Shown in pieces: positions 28,577-36,904 of a stretch of DNA of 61,050 bases (within the stretch, counting starts at the first letter, position 1; each line of letters starts with the position of its first letter). The stretch covers positions 1-61,050 of the forward strand of contig JAJDNX010000123.1 in assembly GCA_022340485.1 (NCBI GenBank), written 5' to 3'. Under the pieces are notes generated by a model, which saw nothing but the letters and a program-made list of their open reading frames with translations, was not told where the DNA came from and searched no databases. The translations under genes and the position numbers were made by a program. The DNA is from Gammaproteobacteria bacterium. GTDB lineage: Bacteria; Pseudomonadota; Gammaproteobacteria; UBA9214.

Positions 28577-29012
28577 CATCGATGCCAGCATCGTGAACCG
28601 CTTGCAGGAAGGCCTGCCTGTCTGTGCACGTCCCTTTGATGAGGTCGCGGCAACACTCGATCTTTCCCTGGATGAATTACTGTCACGGCTGCAGCGCCTG
28701 CTTGATGACCGGGTCCTGAGCCGTTTCGGACCGATGTTCAATGCAGAAAAAATGGGTGGCGCCCTGAGTCTCTGTGCCATGCAGGTCCCTGTCGAGCGCT
28801 TTGACATTGTAGCCGCGCAGGTGAATGCCTTTCCCGAGGTGGCGCACAATTACGAGCGTGACCATTTGCTCAACATGTGGTTTGTGATTGCCACGGAGCG
28901 ACCGGAACAGGCGCTTGCCGTTATCCGCGACATCGAGCAGCTAAGTGGCTGCCGGGTCTATGATATGCCGAAGCAGGAAGAGTTTTATATCGGCCTGAAG
29001 CTGGCCGTTTAG
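28569..29012 (+). CDS. nirG: Sirohaem decarboxylase subunit NirG
   Basis: The 147-aa protein resembles NirD: GLPVCARPFDEVAATLDLS followed by EVAHNYERDHLLNMWFVIAT. Its N-terminus is the shortest of the four. Length equals the Pseudomonas NirG. It starts inside the end of nirL and precedes nirH by three bases, so translation is probably coupled. Confidence 0.87.
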   Translation: MDSIDASIVNRLQEGLPVCARPFDEVAATLDLSLDELLSRLQRLLDDRVLSRFGPMFNAEKMGGALSLCAMQVPVERFDIVAAQVNAFPEVAHNYERDHLLNMWFVIATERPEQALAVIRDIEQLSGCRVYDMPKQEEFYIGLKLAV

Positions 29013-29015
29013 GGG

Positions 29016-29546
29016 ATGAGGATGAGCGGCCATCCGCATGCATCGAACGAGGTACAGTCTGATGGCCAGCTGCTGGATGCAACGGACCGGCAGATCATTG
29101 TTGCCACACAAGCCGGCCTGCCGCTGGTCGCCGAGCCCTATGCCGTGCTGGCACGGCAACTGGGTCTCGAAACCGGCGAGGTGCTGCAGCGGGTGGCTGC
29201 CATGCAGGCACGTGGCATCATCCGTCGCATCGCCGCCGTTCCCAATCATTATGCCCTGGGGTACACGGCCAATGGCATGTCCGTGTGGAATGTCTGCGAT
29301 GACCGTATTGCTGAATTTGGCAGACAGGTAGGTGCACTGGATTATGTGAGCCACTGTTACCAGCGACCGCGGCATCTGCCGTTGTGGCCCTATAACCTGT
29401 TTGCCATGGTGCATGGCCGCAGTCGCGAGGATATCGTGGCAAAGGTAGCTGCGATCGCAAACCTGCTTGGAGAGCACTGTCGCAGCCACGAGGTGCTGTA
29501 TAGCAAGCGTATTCTCAAGAAGACCGGCCTGAGGATCAGGGAGTAG
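29016..29546 (+). CDS. nirH: Sirohaem decarboxylase subunit NirH
   Basis: The 176-aa protein parallels NirL: GLPLVAEPYAVLARQLGL and CYQRPRHLPLWPYNLFAMVHG. Two ATGs, 29016 and 29022, are candidate starts; GGGGATGAGG just before the second favours it slightly. The last subunit of the complex, four bases before nirJ. Confidence 0.87.
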   Translation: MRMSGHPHASNEVQSDGQLLDATDRQIIVATQAGLPLVAEPYAVLARQLGLETGEVLQRVAAMQARGIIRRIAAVPNHYALGYTANGMSVWNVCDDRIAEFGRQVGALDYVSHCYQRPRHLPLWPYNLFAMVHGRSREDIVAKVAAIANLLGEHCRSHEVLYSKRILKKTGLRIRE

Positions 29547-29550
29547 TCGC

Positions 29551-30744
29551 ATGTTTCGAGTCTCGCAATTCATGCAGGAACTGCTGTCACCCACTGCACT
29601 TGCCGAGAGGCGCGCTCCACCCGGTCCCGTGGTGATCTGGAACCTGATACGGCGCTGCAATCTGACCTGCAAGCACTGTTACTCGATATCTGCAGACATC
29701 GATTTCAAGGGCGAGTTGTCAACCGAGGAGGTCTTCACGGTCATGGATGACCTCAAGTCTTTTGGGGTGCCCGTGTTGATCCTGTCCGGTGGTGAGCCGC
29801 TGTTGCGAGCCGATATTTTCGATATCTCACGACGTGCAAAGGAGATGGGGTTTTATGTTGGCCTATCAAGCAACGGCACCTTGATCGATGAATGCAATAT
29901 CGATGCCATTGCTGCCATCGGCTATGACTACGTCGGTATCAGCATAGACGGCAGTCGGCATACACATGACCGCTTCCGTCGCAAGGAAGGTGCCTTTGAC
30001 GCCTCGATGCGGGGTATCCGTTTGTGCCGGGATCGCGGTATCAAGGTGGGACTGCGCTTCACCATGACCGAGGACAATGCCGTCGAGCTGCCTGACATGC
30101 TGCAGCTGATGACCGACGAGGGCATCAACAAGTTCTATCTTTCCCATCTCAACTACGCCGGGCGCGGTAACCGCAACCGCGACAGCGACGTGCAGCACGC
30201 GATCACACGCGGTGCCATGGACCTGTTGTTTGAGACTGCCTTCAGGCACGCACGGCGCGGTAATGACACGGAGTTCGTGACCGGTAACAATGATGCCGAC
30301 GGTGTCTACCTGCTGCACTGGGTCATGCAGCATCATCCTGAAAAGGCTGACCATATTGCGGCTAAATTGCGACAATGGGGTGGCAACAGTTCCGGCGTCA
30401 ATATCGCCAACATCGATAATCTGGGCGAGGTCCACCCGGACACCTTCTGGTGGCATTACGGCCTCGGAAACGTCCGTCAGCGGCCGTTCTCGGCGATCTG
30501 GGAGGATACCTCGGACCCGATCATGAAAGGTCTGAAAGCAAATCCACGCCGGGTTAAAGGCCGTTGCGGAACTTGTCGTTACTTTGATATCTGCGGTGGC
30601 AATACCCGGGTGCGGGCCTTGCAATTGACCGGGGATCCATGGGCCGAGGATCCTGCCTGTTATTTGACTGATGCAGAAATTAGGGATATTAATGGATCCG
30701 GTGTGAACCCACAGCCTGTACACATGTCGTATACAGGGCGGTAA
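29551..30744 (+). CDS. nirJ: Radical SAM haem d1 biosynthesis protein NirJ
   Basis: The 397-aa radical SAM enzyme catalyses removal of propionates to give the oxo groups of haem d1. The cluster motif C36-x3-C40-x2-C43 (CNLTCKHC) is followed by GGEPLLR. A C-terminal auxiliary cluster region carries CGTC...DICGG...C. The tail ends ATGC GGTAA-adjacent to the next gene. No SUMT-like nirE follows, unlike in Pseudomonas. Confidence 0.93.
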   Translation: MFRVSQFMQELLSPTALAERRAPPGPVVIWNLIRRCNLTCKHCYSISADIDFKGELSTEEVFTVMDDLKSFGVPVLILSGGEPLLRADIFDISRRAKEMGFYVGLSSNGTLIDECNIDAIAAIGYDYVGISIDGSRHTHDRFRRKEGAFDASMRGIRLCRDRGIKVGLRFTMTEDNAVELPDMLQLMTDEGINKFYLSHLNYAGRGNRNRDSDVQHAITRGAMDLLFETAFRHARRGNDTEFVTGNNDADGVYLLHWVMQHHPEKADHIAAKLRQWGGNSSGVNIANIDNLGEVHPDTFWWHYGLGNVRQRPFSAIWEDTSDPIMKGLKANPRRVKGRCGTCRYFDICGGNTRVRALQLTGDPWAEDPACYLTDAEIRDINGSGVNPQPVHMSYTGR

Positions 30745-30765
30745 CAGATTCTGTATGGTATCAGT

Positions 30766-31311
30766 ATGAATGATAAAATAATAAATATGGACAAACAGCC
30801 CTCAGGAAACACAACGTCATCCGAAGGCTTCCCCGAAGGGGACTCCATGGATCGTTTTGTCCGCGTGTTTGAGGCCAGCGCCCGTCGCTGGGAACTGATT
30901 GTCTATCCTGCCATGCTTGCCTTCGTCGTACTGGCGGCCTATGGCTTCTTCCTTATCTATACCCTGAGCAAGGACATCAATACCCTGGCGAAGGGCATGG
31001 ACCCGAATATGGGGGAACACCTCAGTCATATTTCGGAGAGTGTCATCTACCTGTCCGAAAATGTGCGTACCATGACGCGTCGTGTTTACCATATGTCCGA
31101 ATCTGTAGAGACCATGGCCGATAGGATGATCGCCCTGGAACACCTGGAGCCGATGCTGAACAATATGCATGGCATGAACCTTTCAATGGAAAGCATGAAC
31201 CAGAATATGCGTCTCATGACCATTACCGGCGATGCCATCCGTTATGAAATGGGTGACATGAGCAACAGCATGAAACCAATGGGCCGCATGAACAGCATCA
31301 TGCCGTGGTAA
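30766..31311 (+). CDS. Membrane protein with methionine-heptad coiled coil, between nirJ and nirN
   Basis: The 181-aa protein has a polar N-terminus, one transmembrane helix (about residues 46-66) and a periplasmic-side or cytoplasmic tail rich in Met: 19 Met between residues 78 and 179. Many are seven apart (103/110/117, 130/137/144/151, 134/141/148, 165/172/179), with extra 3-4 spacing, as in a coiled coil whose core is Met. No Cys is present. A better ribosome site (AAGGGG) precedes an internal ATG at 30847 (residue 28), which may be the true start. It overlaps nirN by seven bases. No function is known; copper or haem contacts are conceivable. Confidence 0.75.
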   Translation: MNDKIINMDKQPSGNTTSSEGFPEGDSMDRFVRVFEASARRWELIVYPAMLAFVVLAAYGFFLIYTLSKDINTLAKGMDPNMGEHLSHISESVIYLSENVRTMTRRVYHMSESVETMADRMIALEHLEPMLNNMHGMNLSMESMNQNMRLMTITGDAIRYEMGDMSNSMKPMGRMNSIMPW

Positions 31312-33056
31312 GGCAGCCTGTCAGTACCTGGTTCCTTGCCATCTGCATCGGTTGTGCATTACTGACTGCAGCAACAGTTATCACCGCTACCGAGGCTGGT
31401 TCTCCACACTACTATGAAGAATTCAATCCTTCCCTGACCCCCTGGGAACCTCCACCAGAAAAAAATATAGAGGAGGTCTTCAAGCGATACGAGTACTACT
31501 CCATTGTGTATTCGGATAATGAGACAAGGCTGGTTGTATCTCACTATCTAAGCGGATCGCTTGCAGAGGTGTCATACTGGAAACTCCAGCCAGATGGTGC
31601 ACTGCAACAGGAAAAAGATCCTGATTCACCTGTTTCGATTACCGCCAACCGCTTGTATGCAGGTCTTTGTGCATCCTGCCATGGGGCCACCCGTCTGGGT
31701 GGTGCAGGTCCGGCACTGTTGCCGTCGAACCTGGGTCGTTTGCGCAAGCTAGATGCTGCCGATGTAATCAGGGAGGGTCGACCTGCGACACAGATGCCGC
31801 CTTTCGGCAAGCAGTTGGATGAGGCAGGCATACAGCAGCTGGTTGCATTCATCTACTCGCCACCCGATGCGGACCTGACGTGGGATAGTGAGTCCATCAA
31901 CGCTACACGTACCGTGCTGTACTCCCCCCAGGAACTGTCGGACAAGCCGGTGTTTACTGCCGACCCGCTGAATCTGTTCATGGTCGTAGAGGCGGGGGAT
32001 CATCATGTGACGGTGCTGGATGGTGATCGCCTGCAGCCCATCCACCGGTTTGCCTCACGCTATGCACTGCACGGCGGCATTAAATATTCACCGGATGGCC
32101 GCTACGCCTACCTTGCCTCACGTGATGGCTGGATAAGCAAGTTTGACCTGTATAACCTGAAAATTGTGGCTGAGGTGCGCGCCGGCATAAACACGCGCAA
32201 TGTTGCAATATCCGGTGACGGTAACACTTTGCTGGTCGGTAACTATCTGCCGAATTCACTGGTGTTGCTGGATGCCGCGGATCTTCACCTGATAAAAATC
32301 ATTCCCGTGCTTGATGTGGAGGGGAAACCCTCTCGCGTCAGTGCCGTCTACCAGGCAGAGCCTCGCGGCAGCTTTGTGGCCGCCCTGAAGGATGTCCCGG
32401 AAGTATGGGAAATTCGATATGACACAAAGGATTATCCTGTCAGGAAGATTCGTCTGCAGCAGGTTCTGGATGATTTCTTTTTTGACCAGGAATATCGCTT
32501 GTTGATTGGCGCTGATCGTGAGCAGCAGAACGGACAGGTGGTGGATCTGGAGAGTGGCAAGCGTGTTGCAGTATTGCCCCTTGCCGGCATGCCGCACCTG
32601 GGTTCCGGTATCACCTGGGAGTACCAGGGTAGACCGGTGCTGGCGACGCCGAACCTGAAGGACAGCAAGGTCACGGTGATCGATATGCAAAACTGGGAAG
32701 TGATCCGCGAGATACCGACCCTGGGACCGGGATTTTTCATGCGTAGCCATGAAAATACACCGTATGCCTGGACGGATGTCTTTTTTGGTCCGGACAAGGA
32801 CGCCATGCATGTTTTCGACAAGCGCACCCTCGAAATGGTGAAGACCTTGCGCCCCGAGCCTGGCAAGACCTCGGCACATGTCGAATTCACCCGTGACGGT
32901 CGTTATGCCCTTGTCAGTCTGTGGGAAACTGAGGGTGCGCTGGTGGTCTACGATGCAGCGACGCTTGTGGAGGTCAAGCGTATCCCCATGAACAAGCCTT
33001 CGGGTAAATATAATGTCTATAATAAAATCGAACGTTCTGCCGGTACCAGTCACTGA
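31305..33056 (+). CDS. nirN: NirN-like cytochrome c/d1-propeller protein with extended N-terminus
   Basis: The 583-aa protein starts with GTG overlapping the previous stop. After a signal segment and about 85 residues without a recognised domain comes a cytochrome c motif CASCH (C122-H126), then a haem d1-type propeller (KYSPDGRYAYLASRDGW, MPHLGSGITWEY). NirN is the dihydro-haem d1 dehydrogenase that completes haem d1 and hands it to NirS. Classical NirN is about 490 aa, so roughly 90 residues are extra at the N-terminus. Confidence 0.85.
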   Translation: MVRQPVSTWFLAICIGCALLTAATVITATEAGSPHYYEEFNPSLTPWEPPPEKNIEEVFKRYEYYSIVYSDNETRLVVSHYLSGSLAEVSYWKLQPDGALQQEKDPDSPVSITANRLYAGLCASCHGATRLGGAGPALLPSNLGRLRKLDAADVIREGRPATQMPPFGKQLDEAGIQQLVAFIYSPPDADLTWDSESINATRTVLYSPQELSDKPVFTADPLNLFMVVEAGDHHVTVLDGDRLQPIHRFASRYALHGGIKYSPDGRYAYLASRDGWISKFDLYNLKIVAEVRAGINTRNVAISGDGNTLLVGNYLPNSLVLLDAADLHLIKIIPVLDVEGKPSRVSAVYQAEPRGSFVAALKDVPEVWEIRYDTKDYPVRKIRLQQVLDDFFFDQEYRLLIGADREQQNGQVVDLESGKRVAVLPLAGMPHLGSGITWEYQGRPVLATPNLKDSKVTVIDMQNWEVIREIPTLGPGFFMRSHENTPYAWTDVFFGPDKDAMHVFDKRTLEMVKTLRPEPGKTSAHVEFTRDGRYALVSLWETEGALVVYDAATLVEVKRIPMNKPSGKYNVYNKIERSAGTSH

Positions 33057-33176
33057 ACCTGGTTTCAGCAGGCCAGGGGTGGCTCCAGGTGTCTTCATGG
33101 CAGTATGATCTTTCGTGTAGGCTATACTTTGTGCGTGACCAGTAAAGACTAAAACAATTTAAAAAGGAGAATCGTT

Positions 33177-34283
33177 ATGTCGTTAAAACCACTTTTTTTT
33201 AGCATCCTTGCGGTAATGCTGCTGCAGCCAGCTGTCCAGGCCGAGGAAACTGCACCTGCCGCTGAGCCTGCGCCTGCCGCAGAGCCAGCCGCTGCCGTTG
33301 AGCCTGCACCTGCTGCAGAGCCAGCCGCTGCCGCAGAGCCAGCACCTGCGCCTGCCGCTGAGTCAGCCGCTGCCGCAGAGCCAGCACCTGCGCCTGCCAC
33401 TGAGCCAGCCGCTGCCGCAGAGCCAGCCGCTGCCCCTGCTCCCGAGCCTGCTGCGGTAGTCGCACCCGCACCTGCAGCTGAACCATTGAACCCTATGGAA
33501 GAACGTATCCGCGCCTATCGTGAGCAATTTGATCAGCGTACCAAGGAAGCCGAATTGATGCGCCAACAGCATCAGGCGGAGATGGAGAGAATGCATGCAG
33601 AGCGTCAGGCAGAGATGGAGCAGGCGATCGAAGAGCACCAGGAAGAGGTGGTGGATACGCGTGAACAACTCCAGGCAGAGCTGGAACAGCTGATCGAGGA
33701 GCGCCAGGCGGAGATGGAGAGCATGCGTGCCCAGCATCCCATGCAGGTACCCCCTCCGGTATCAGAGCGCCAGCAGGCGCTGCAAAAGTATCGCGAAGAG
33801 CAGCGCGCCTATTTCGAAAAACAGCGGCAGGAGCGGGAAGCGCTGGCAAAACAGCGGCGCGAGGAAAGGCAGAAGTACCTGGATGCACGCATGGAAGCCT
33901 ATCTGAAACAGCGCGAGGAACGCCTCGCCGAAATCGAGAAGCAGCAGGAAGAAATCCGTAATCGTGCTGAAGACAGACACAATTATCTGGTTGAAAACCA
34001 GGATGAGATCCTCAAGGAAATGCTGGATGAACAGGTAGACATTGCCAGTCGTCATGAGGAAATGCGCCAGCAGGCCGAAGAGCGTCGCAAGAGGATAATG
34101 GCCATGCGTGCCACATTAATGGACATGAGCCCTGAAGAACGCATGGCCTATCTCGAGGAGCACCGGGATGAACTGTTTGGCGAGGAGGCTGCACCGCAAC
34201 CCCCCGCAAGACCTCGCATGATGCAGCCGTCTATGCGCACTCCCATGCGGCCGCCCGTCCCACCGGTACCCCCGAGGTACTGA
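33177..34283 (+). CDS. Exported Ala/Pro/Glu-repeat and coiled-coil protein
   Basis: The 368-aa protein has a signal peptide (residues about 1-22, ending VQAEE) and then an imperfect repeat of PAAEPA-type units (about residues 26-100). A long acidic/basic coiled coil follows (MEERIRAYREQF onward, rich in EE, QAEME, QRREER) with a final Pro/Met/Arg-rich tail. The coiled coil carries many E-R-M-x-x heptads. AAGGAGA at 33166-33172 precedes the ATG. No known family; such proteins may organise the envelope. Confidence 0.72.
   Translation: MSLKPLFFSILAVMLLQPAVQAEETAPAAEPAPAAEPAAAVEPAPAAEPAAAAEPAPAPAAESAAAAEPAPAPATEPAAAAEPAAAPAPEPAAVVAPAPAAEPLNPMEERIRAYREQFDQRTKEAELMRQQHQAEMERMHAERQAEMEQAIEEHQEEVVDTREQLQAELEQLIEERQAEMESMRAQHPMQVPPPVSERQQALQKYREEQRAYFEKQRQEREALAKQRREERQKYLDARMEAYLKQREERLAEIEKQQEEIRNRAEDRHNYLVENQDEILKEMLDEQVDIASRHEEMRQQAEERRKRIMAMRATLMDMSPEERMAYLEEHRDELFGEEAAPQPPARPRMMQPSMRTPMRPPVPPVPPRY
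33249..33480 (+). repeat. Low-complexity tandem repeat coding for Ala/Pro/Glu
   Basis: Imperfect tandem copies built on GCC-GCT/GCA-GAG-CC(A/T) codons run through the 5' part of the gene at 33177, encoding PAAEPA-type blocks. Slippage here could change the repeat number without changing frame when units are multiples of three. Confidence 0.75.
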
Positions 34284-34299
34284 TTACCGCATCTGCAGG

Positions 34300-34333
34300 G
34301 TCAGGCTGGCAGGGTAAACTTTGCCAGCCTGAC
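34300..34333. other. Strong 12-bp stem-loop after the repeat/coiled-coil gene
   Basis: GTCAGGCTGGCA (34300-34311) pairs perfectly with TGCCAGCCTGAC (34322-34333) across a 10-base loop. No T run follows, so it is not a standard terminator. Its ten-base core CAGGCTGGCA/TGCCAGCCTG recurs at 49562-49583. Confidence 0.7.
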
Positions 34334-34530
34334 AGCTGCATCCGGATTAGGACGCGGTGTCATTCTTTTTTCTGGTCTCTGTTGCTGTTTAAACGAGGCG
34401 GGTTATTCCACTGGACGGGTTGCGCTATTTGCCGTTACGGCTCGACCGGGAACGACCCGTACCGTTTTGATCCTGCGCGCGGCATTTGACCTGCGAGCAT
34501 GCGGTTGACGCACTGGCAGCCGCTTATTCC

Positions 34531-34980
34531 TCAGGGGCGTTTTTTGGCCTCCTGCTCGGCCTCTCGTGCGGTTAGCTTGACCAGCAGGGAGAGTTCCTCG
34601 CTCAACAGCCCCAGAATATCATTCTGTGCCAGCACGCCGACCAGTTCACACTGGTTTGAAACAACCGGAACCCGCCGTACGCCACGGGCTCGCATACGCT
34701 GTGCGGTTTCGAGGATGCTGTCGTTTTCATTGATCTTGAGCACGGCGCTGGTCATGATGTCGCCGACGGTGACGATATTCGGGTCAACATCTTCGGCAAG
34801 GACTTCAACGACAATATCCCGGTCAGTCAGGATGCCGACCGGTTCGATGTCAGGGTCCCGCTTTTCGGTGATGATAAGACTCCCAACATGTCTGTCGCGC
34901 ATCAAGCGTGCTGCCGCGGAGATGCTGGTTTCACGGGTTGCAGTAACCACGTTCCGGTTGCAGAGTGCTCCTGCATTCAT
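34531..34980 (-). CDS. Tandem CBS-domain protein
   Basis: The start is set at the ATG at 34980, giving 149 aa, with GGGGG just upstream. Two CBS motifs are visible: VTATRETSISAAARLMRDRHVGSLII...GILTDRDIV, and ILKINENDSILETAQRMRARGVRRVPVV...GVLAQNDIL. CBS pairs bind adenosyl ligands and sense energy state. No catalytic domain is attached. A near-consensus FNR/DNR box lies upstream. Confidence 0.9.
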   Translation of the reverse strand: MNAGALCNRNVVTATRETSISAAARLMRDRHVGSLIITEKRDPDIEPVGILTDRDIVVEVLAEDVDPNIVTVGDIMTSAVLKINENDSILETAQRMRARGVRRVPVVSNQCELVGVLAQNDILGLLSEELSLLVKLTAREAEQEAKKRP

Positions 34981-35048
34981 GGGTTTTCCCCCTGTGTTCT
35001 GTGAATAAACGAGACGGCCGGTGATTGCATGTATCACGGCCCGGCTTC

Positions 35049-35090
35049 AGTATAGGCAGGGTTGTTCCCGCCGGTGTTGATCCATGTCAA
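35049..35090 (-). promoter_or_regulatory. FNR/DNR-type class II promoter of the CBS protein
   Basis: On the minus strand the box reads TTGAC-ATGG-ATCAA (35077-35090), a mixed DNR/FNR consensus. A -10 TATACT (35054-35049) is 29.5 bases from its centre. It drives the CBS gene rather than the divergent APH/ATPase gene, which has no -10 at that spacing. Confidence 0.62.
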
Positions 35091-35182
35091 GGTGATCATG
35101 AGTGATCGCACTGGTGTGTCTTCGGAAGATTTATTGCTGCTACACTTGCAGGGAATTCGAGTGTCACGGAAAGGCAGGACCC

Positions 35183-36790
35183 TTGGGACATAAACCGCAA
35201 AATGACAACACGGTAACCACGCAGTTGCCCCTGATTGCGGCGCTGCAGAACCCGGTTGTTTACGGACATGCGGTCGCTGAGCTACAACTGATCGAGACGC
35301 ACATCTCCTGGGTCTTCCTCACGGGAGAGTATGTCTACAAGGTCAAGAAGGCAGTCAACTTCGGTTTTCTTGATTACTCGACGCTGGAGAAGCGCAGCTT
35401 TTATTGCCAGGAAGAATTGCGACTGAACCGGCGTTTTGCACCACACGTTTACATTGATGTGGTCGCCATCACCGGCACTTGCGAACAGCCCTCCCTGCAG
35501 GGCGGCGGCAAGCCGATCGAGTATGCCGTGAGGATGAAACAATTTCCCCAATCCGCGTTACTCAGTGTGCTGGCAGCACAGCACACACTTTCATCGCAAC
35601 ACATCGACGCACTTGCAGCACTGCTGCCCGCCATGCATGCGGCAGTCGAGATCGCAGACAAGCACTCAGAATTCGGGCGGCCAGACGACATCCACCACTG
35701 GGTCATGGAGAATTTTGAACATATCCGTCCGGCACTGCATGAAGCTCAGCAGCTGCAACTGCTTGACAGGATAGAGCACTGGTGCCTTCAGGAATTTGAA
35801 GACCGTCGGGCATTGCTTGAGAGGCGTCGTGATGAAGGCTTTATTCGGGAATGTCACGGCGACCTGCACCTCGGTAATCTGGCAATCATAGATGACCGGA
35901 TCACCCCGTTTGATGGTATAGAGTTCAACCCGCAACTGCGCTGGATTGACGTAATGAGCGAGGTTGCTTTCCTGCTCATGGATATTCGTGACCGTGGTTA
36001 TCTGCACCTGGCACGCCGACTGCTGAACGCGTATCTGCAACACACGGGGGATTATTCGGGTCTGGCGGTGCTGCGTTACTACGTAGTCTACCGGGCGCTG
36101 GTGCGCGCAAAGGTGGCTGTGCTGCGGTCACTGCAGGCTTCCTCCACACTCGATGAGCAAGATGCCTGGTACGAATATGCCACCTACATGGATCTGGCTT
36201 CACGCTATGTCGAAACACCGTCAGCAGCGCTGATTATTACGCACGGTGTGTCGGGAACGGGCAAGTCATTTTTTGCCACTCGACTGGCTGAACAACTGGG
36301 TGCTATCCAGCTACGTTCCGATATTGAGCGTAAACGTCTCTATGGTTTCGCGGCGGGAGCCGATACGAAGTCGGGTATCAGGGCAGGAATTTATTCTGCG
36401 GGTGCCAGTGAGCGCACCTATGAGCAGCTTGCCGTGCTGGCGGGCACGGTGATTGCAGCCGGCTTCCCGGTAATTGTTGATGCGACCTTCCTGCAGTTGG
36501 TGCGGCGAGAACAGTTTCGCCAGTTATCAGCCACGTTGTCTGTACCGTTCGTGCTACTGCATTTCGAAGCAGACAAGGAGACACTGTATGCACGCATACG
36601 GCGCCGTCAGGCTGCAGGTGAGGATCCATCAGAAGCAGGTATCGAGGTACTGGAGGCGCAGCTGGCATCACAGGATCCGTTGCTGCCAAGGGAAATCAAC
36701 GCTGCGCTCAGCGTGGATTCCTGCAGGGACAAACCTGCAGACACATCTCGCCGGCTCAATGCAAAGATACAGGCGATGCTGAGTGGATAG
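35183..36790 (+). CDS. APH-like kinase domain fused to P-loop ATPase
   Basis: The start is uncertain; TTG at 35183 has GGCAGGA upstream, whereas the frame is open back to 35102. The N-terminal half has an aminoglycoside-phosphotransferase-type Brenner motif (HGDLHLGN, about residue 224) and a following DGIEF. The C-terminal half has a P-loop TGKSFFA region (HGVSGTGKS, about residue 353) and a late zeta-toxin/kinase-like segment VDATFL. This two-domain fusion is a known family of unknown substrate. The gene is not related to the arn operon by its position. Confidence 0.85.
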   Translation: MGHKPQNDNTVTTQLPLIAALQNPVVYGHAVAELQLIETHISWVFLTGEYVYKVKKAVNFGFLDYSTLEKRSFYCQEELRLNRRFAPHVYIDVVAITGTCEQPSLQGGGKPIEYAVRMKQFPQSALLSVLAAQHTLSSQHIDALAALLPAMHAAVEIADKHSEFGRPDDIHHWVMENFEHIRPALHEAQQLQLLDRIEHWCLQEFEDRRALLERRRDEGFIRECHGDLHLGNLAIIDDRITPFDGIEFNPQLRWIDVMSEVAFLLMDIRDRGYLHLARRLLNAYLQHTGDYSGLAVLRYYVVYRALVRAKVAVLRSLQASSTLDEQDAWYEYATYMDLASRYVETPSAALIITHGVSGTGKSFFATRLAEQLGAIQLRSDIERKRLYGFAAGADTKSGIRAGIYSAGASERTYEQLAVLAGTVIAAGFPVIVDATFLQLVRREQFRQLSATLSVPFVLLHFEADKETLYARIRRRQAAGEDPSEAGIEVLEAQLASQDPLLPREINAALSVDSCRDKPADTSRRLNAKIQAMLSG

Positions 36791-36823
36791 TAGCCAGGCG
36801 CGGGGCCTGGAGGTATTTTGTAT

Positions 36824-36874
36824 ATGAGTAATGCCGTGGCTAACTATGCATACTCCCTGGCCGATATGAGCTGA
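36824..36874 (+). CDS. Possible 16-codon leader ORF upstream of the patatin gene
   Basis: An ATG at 36824 has GGAGGT about nine bases upstream and opens MSNAVANYAYSLADMS, followed by TGA. It lies 30 bases ahead of the patatin gene. Its small size makes it uncertain; it may be a leader peptide or a chance ORF. Confidence 0.25.
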   Translation: MSNAVANYAYSLADMS

Positions 36875-36904
36875 ATAAAGCGGTATTAAGTAACAATCGG
36901 GAAA

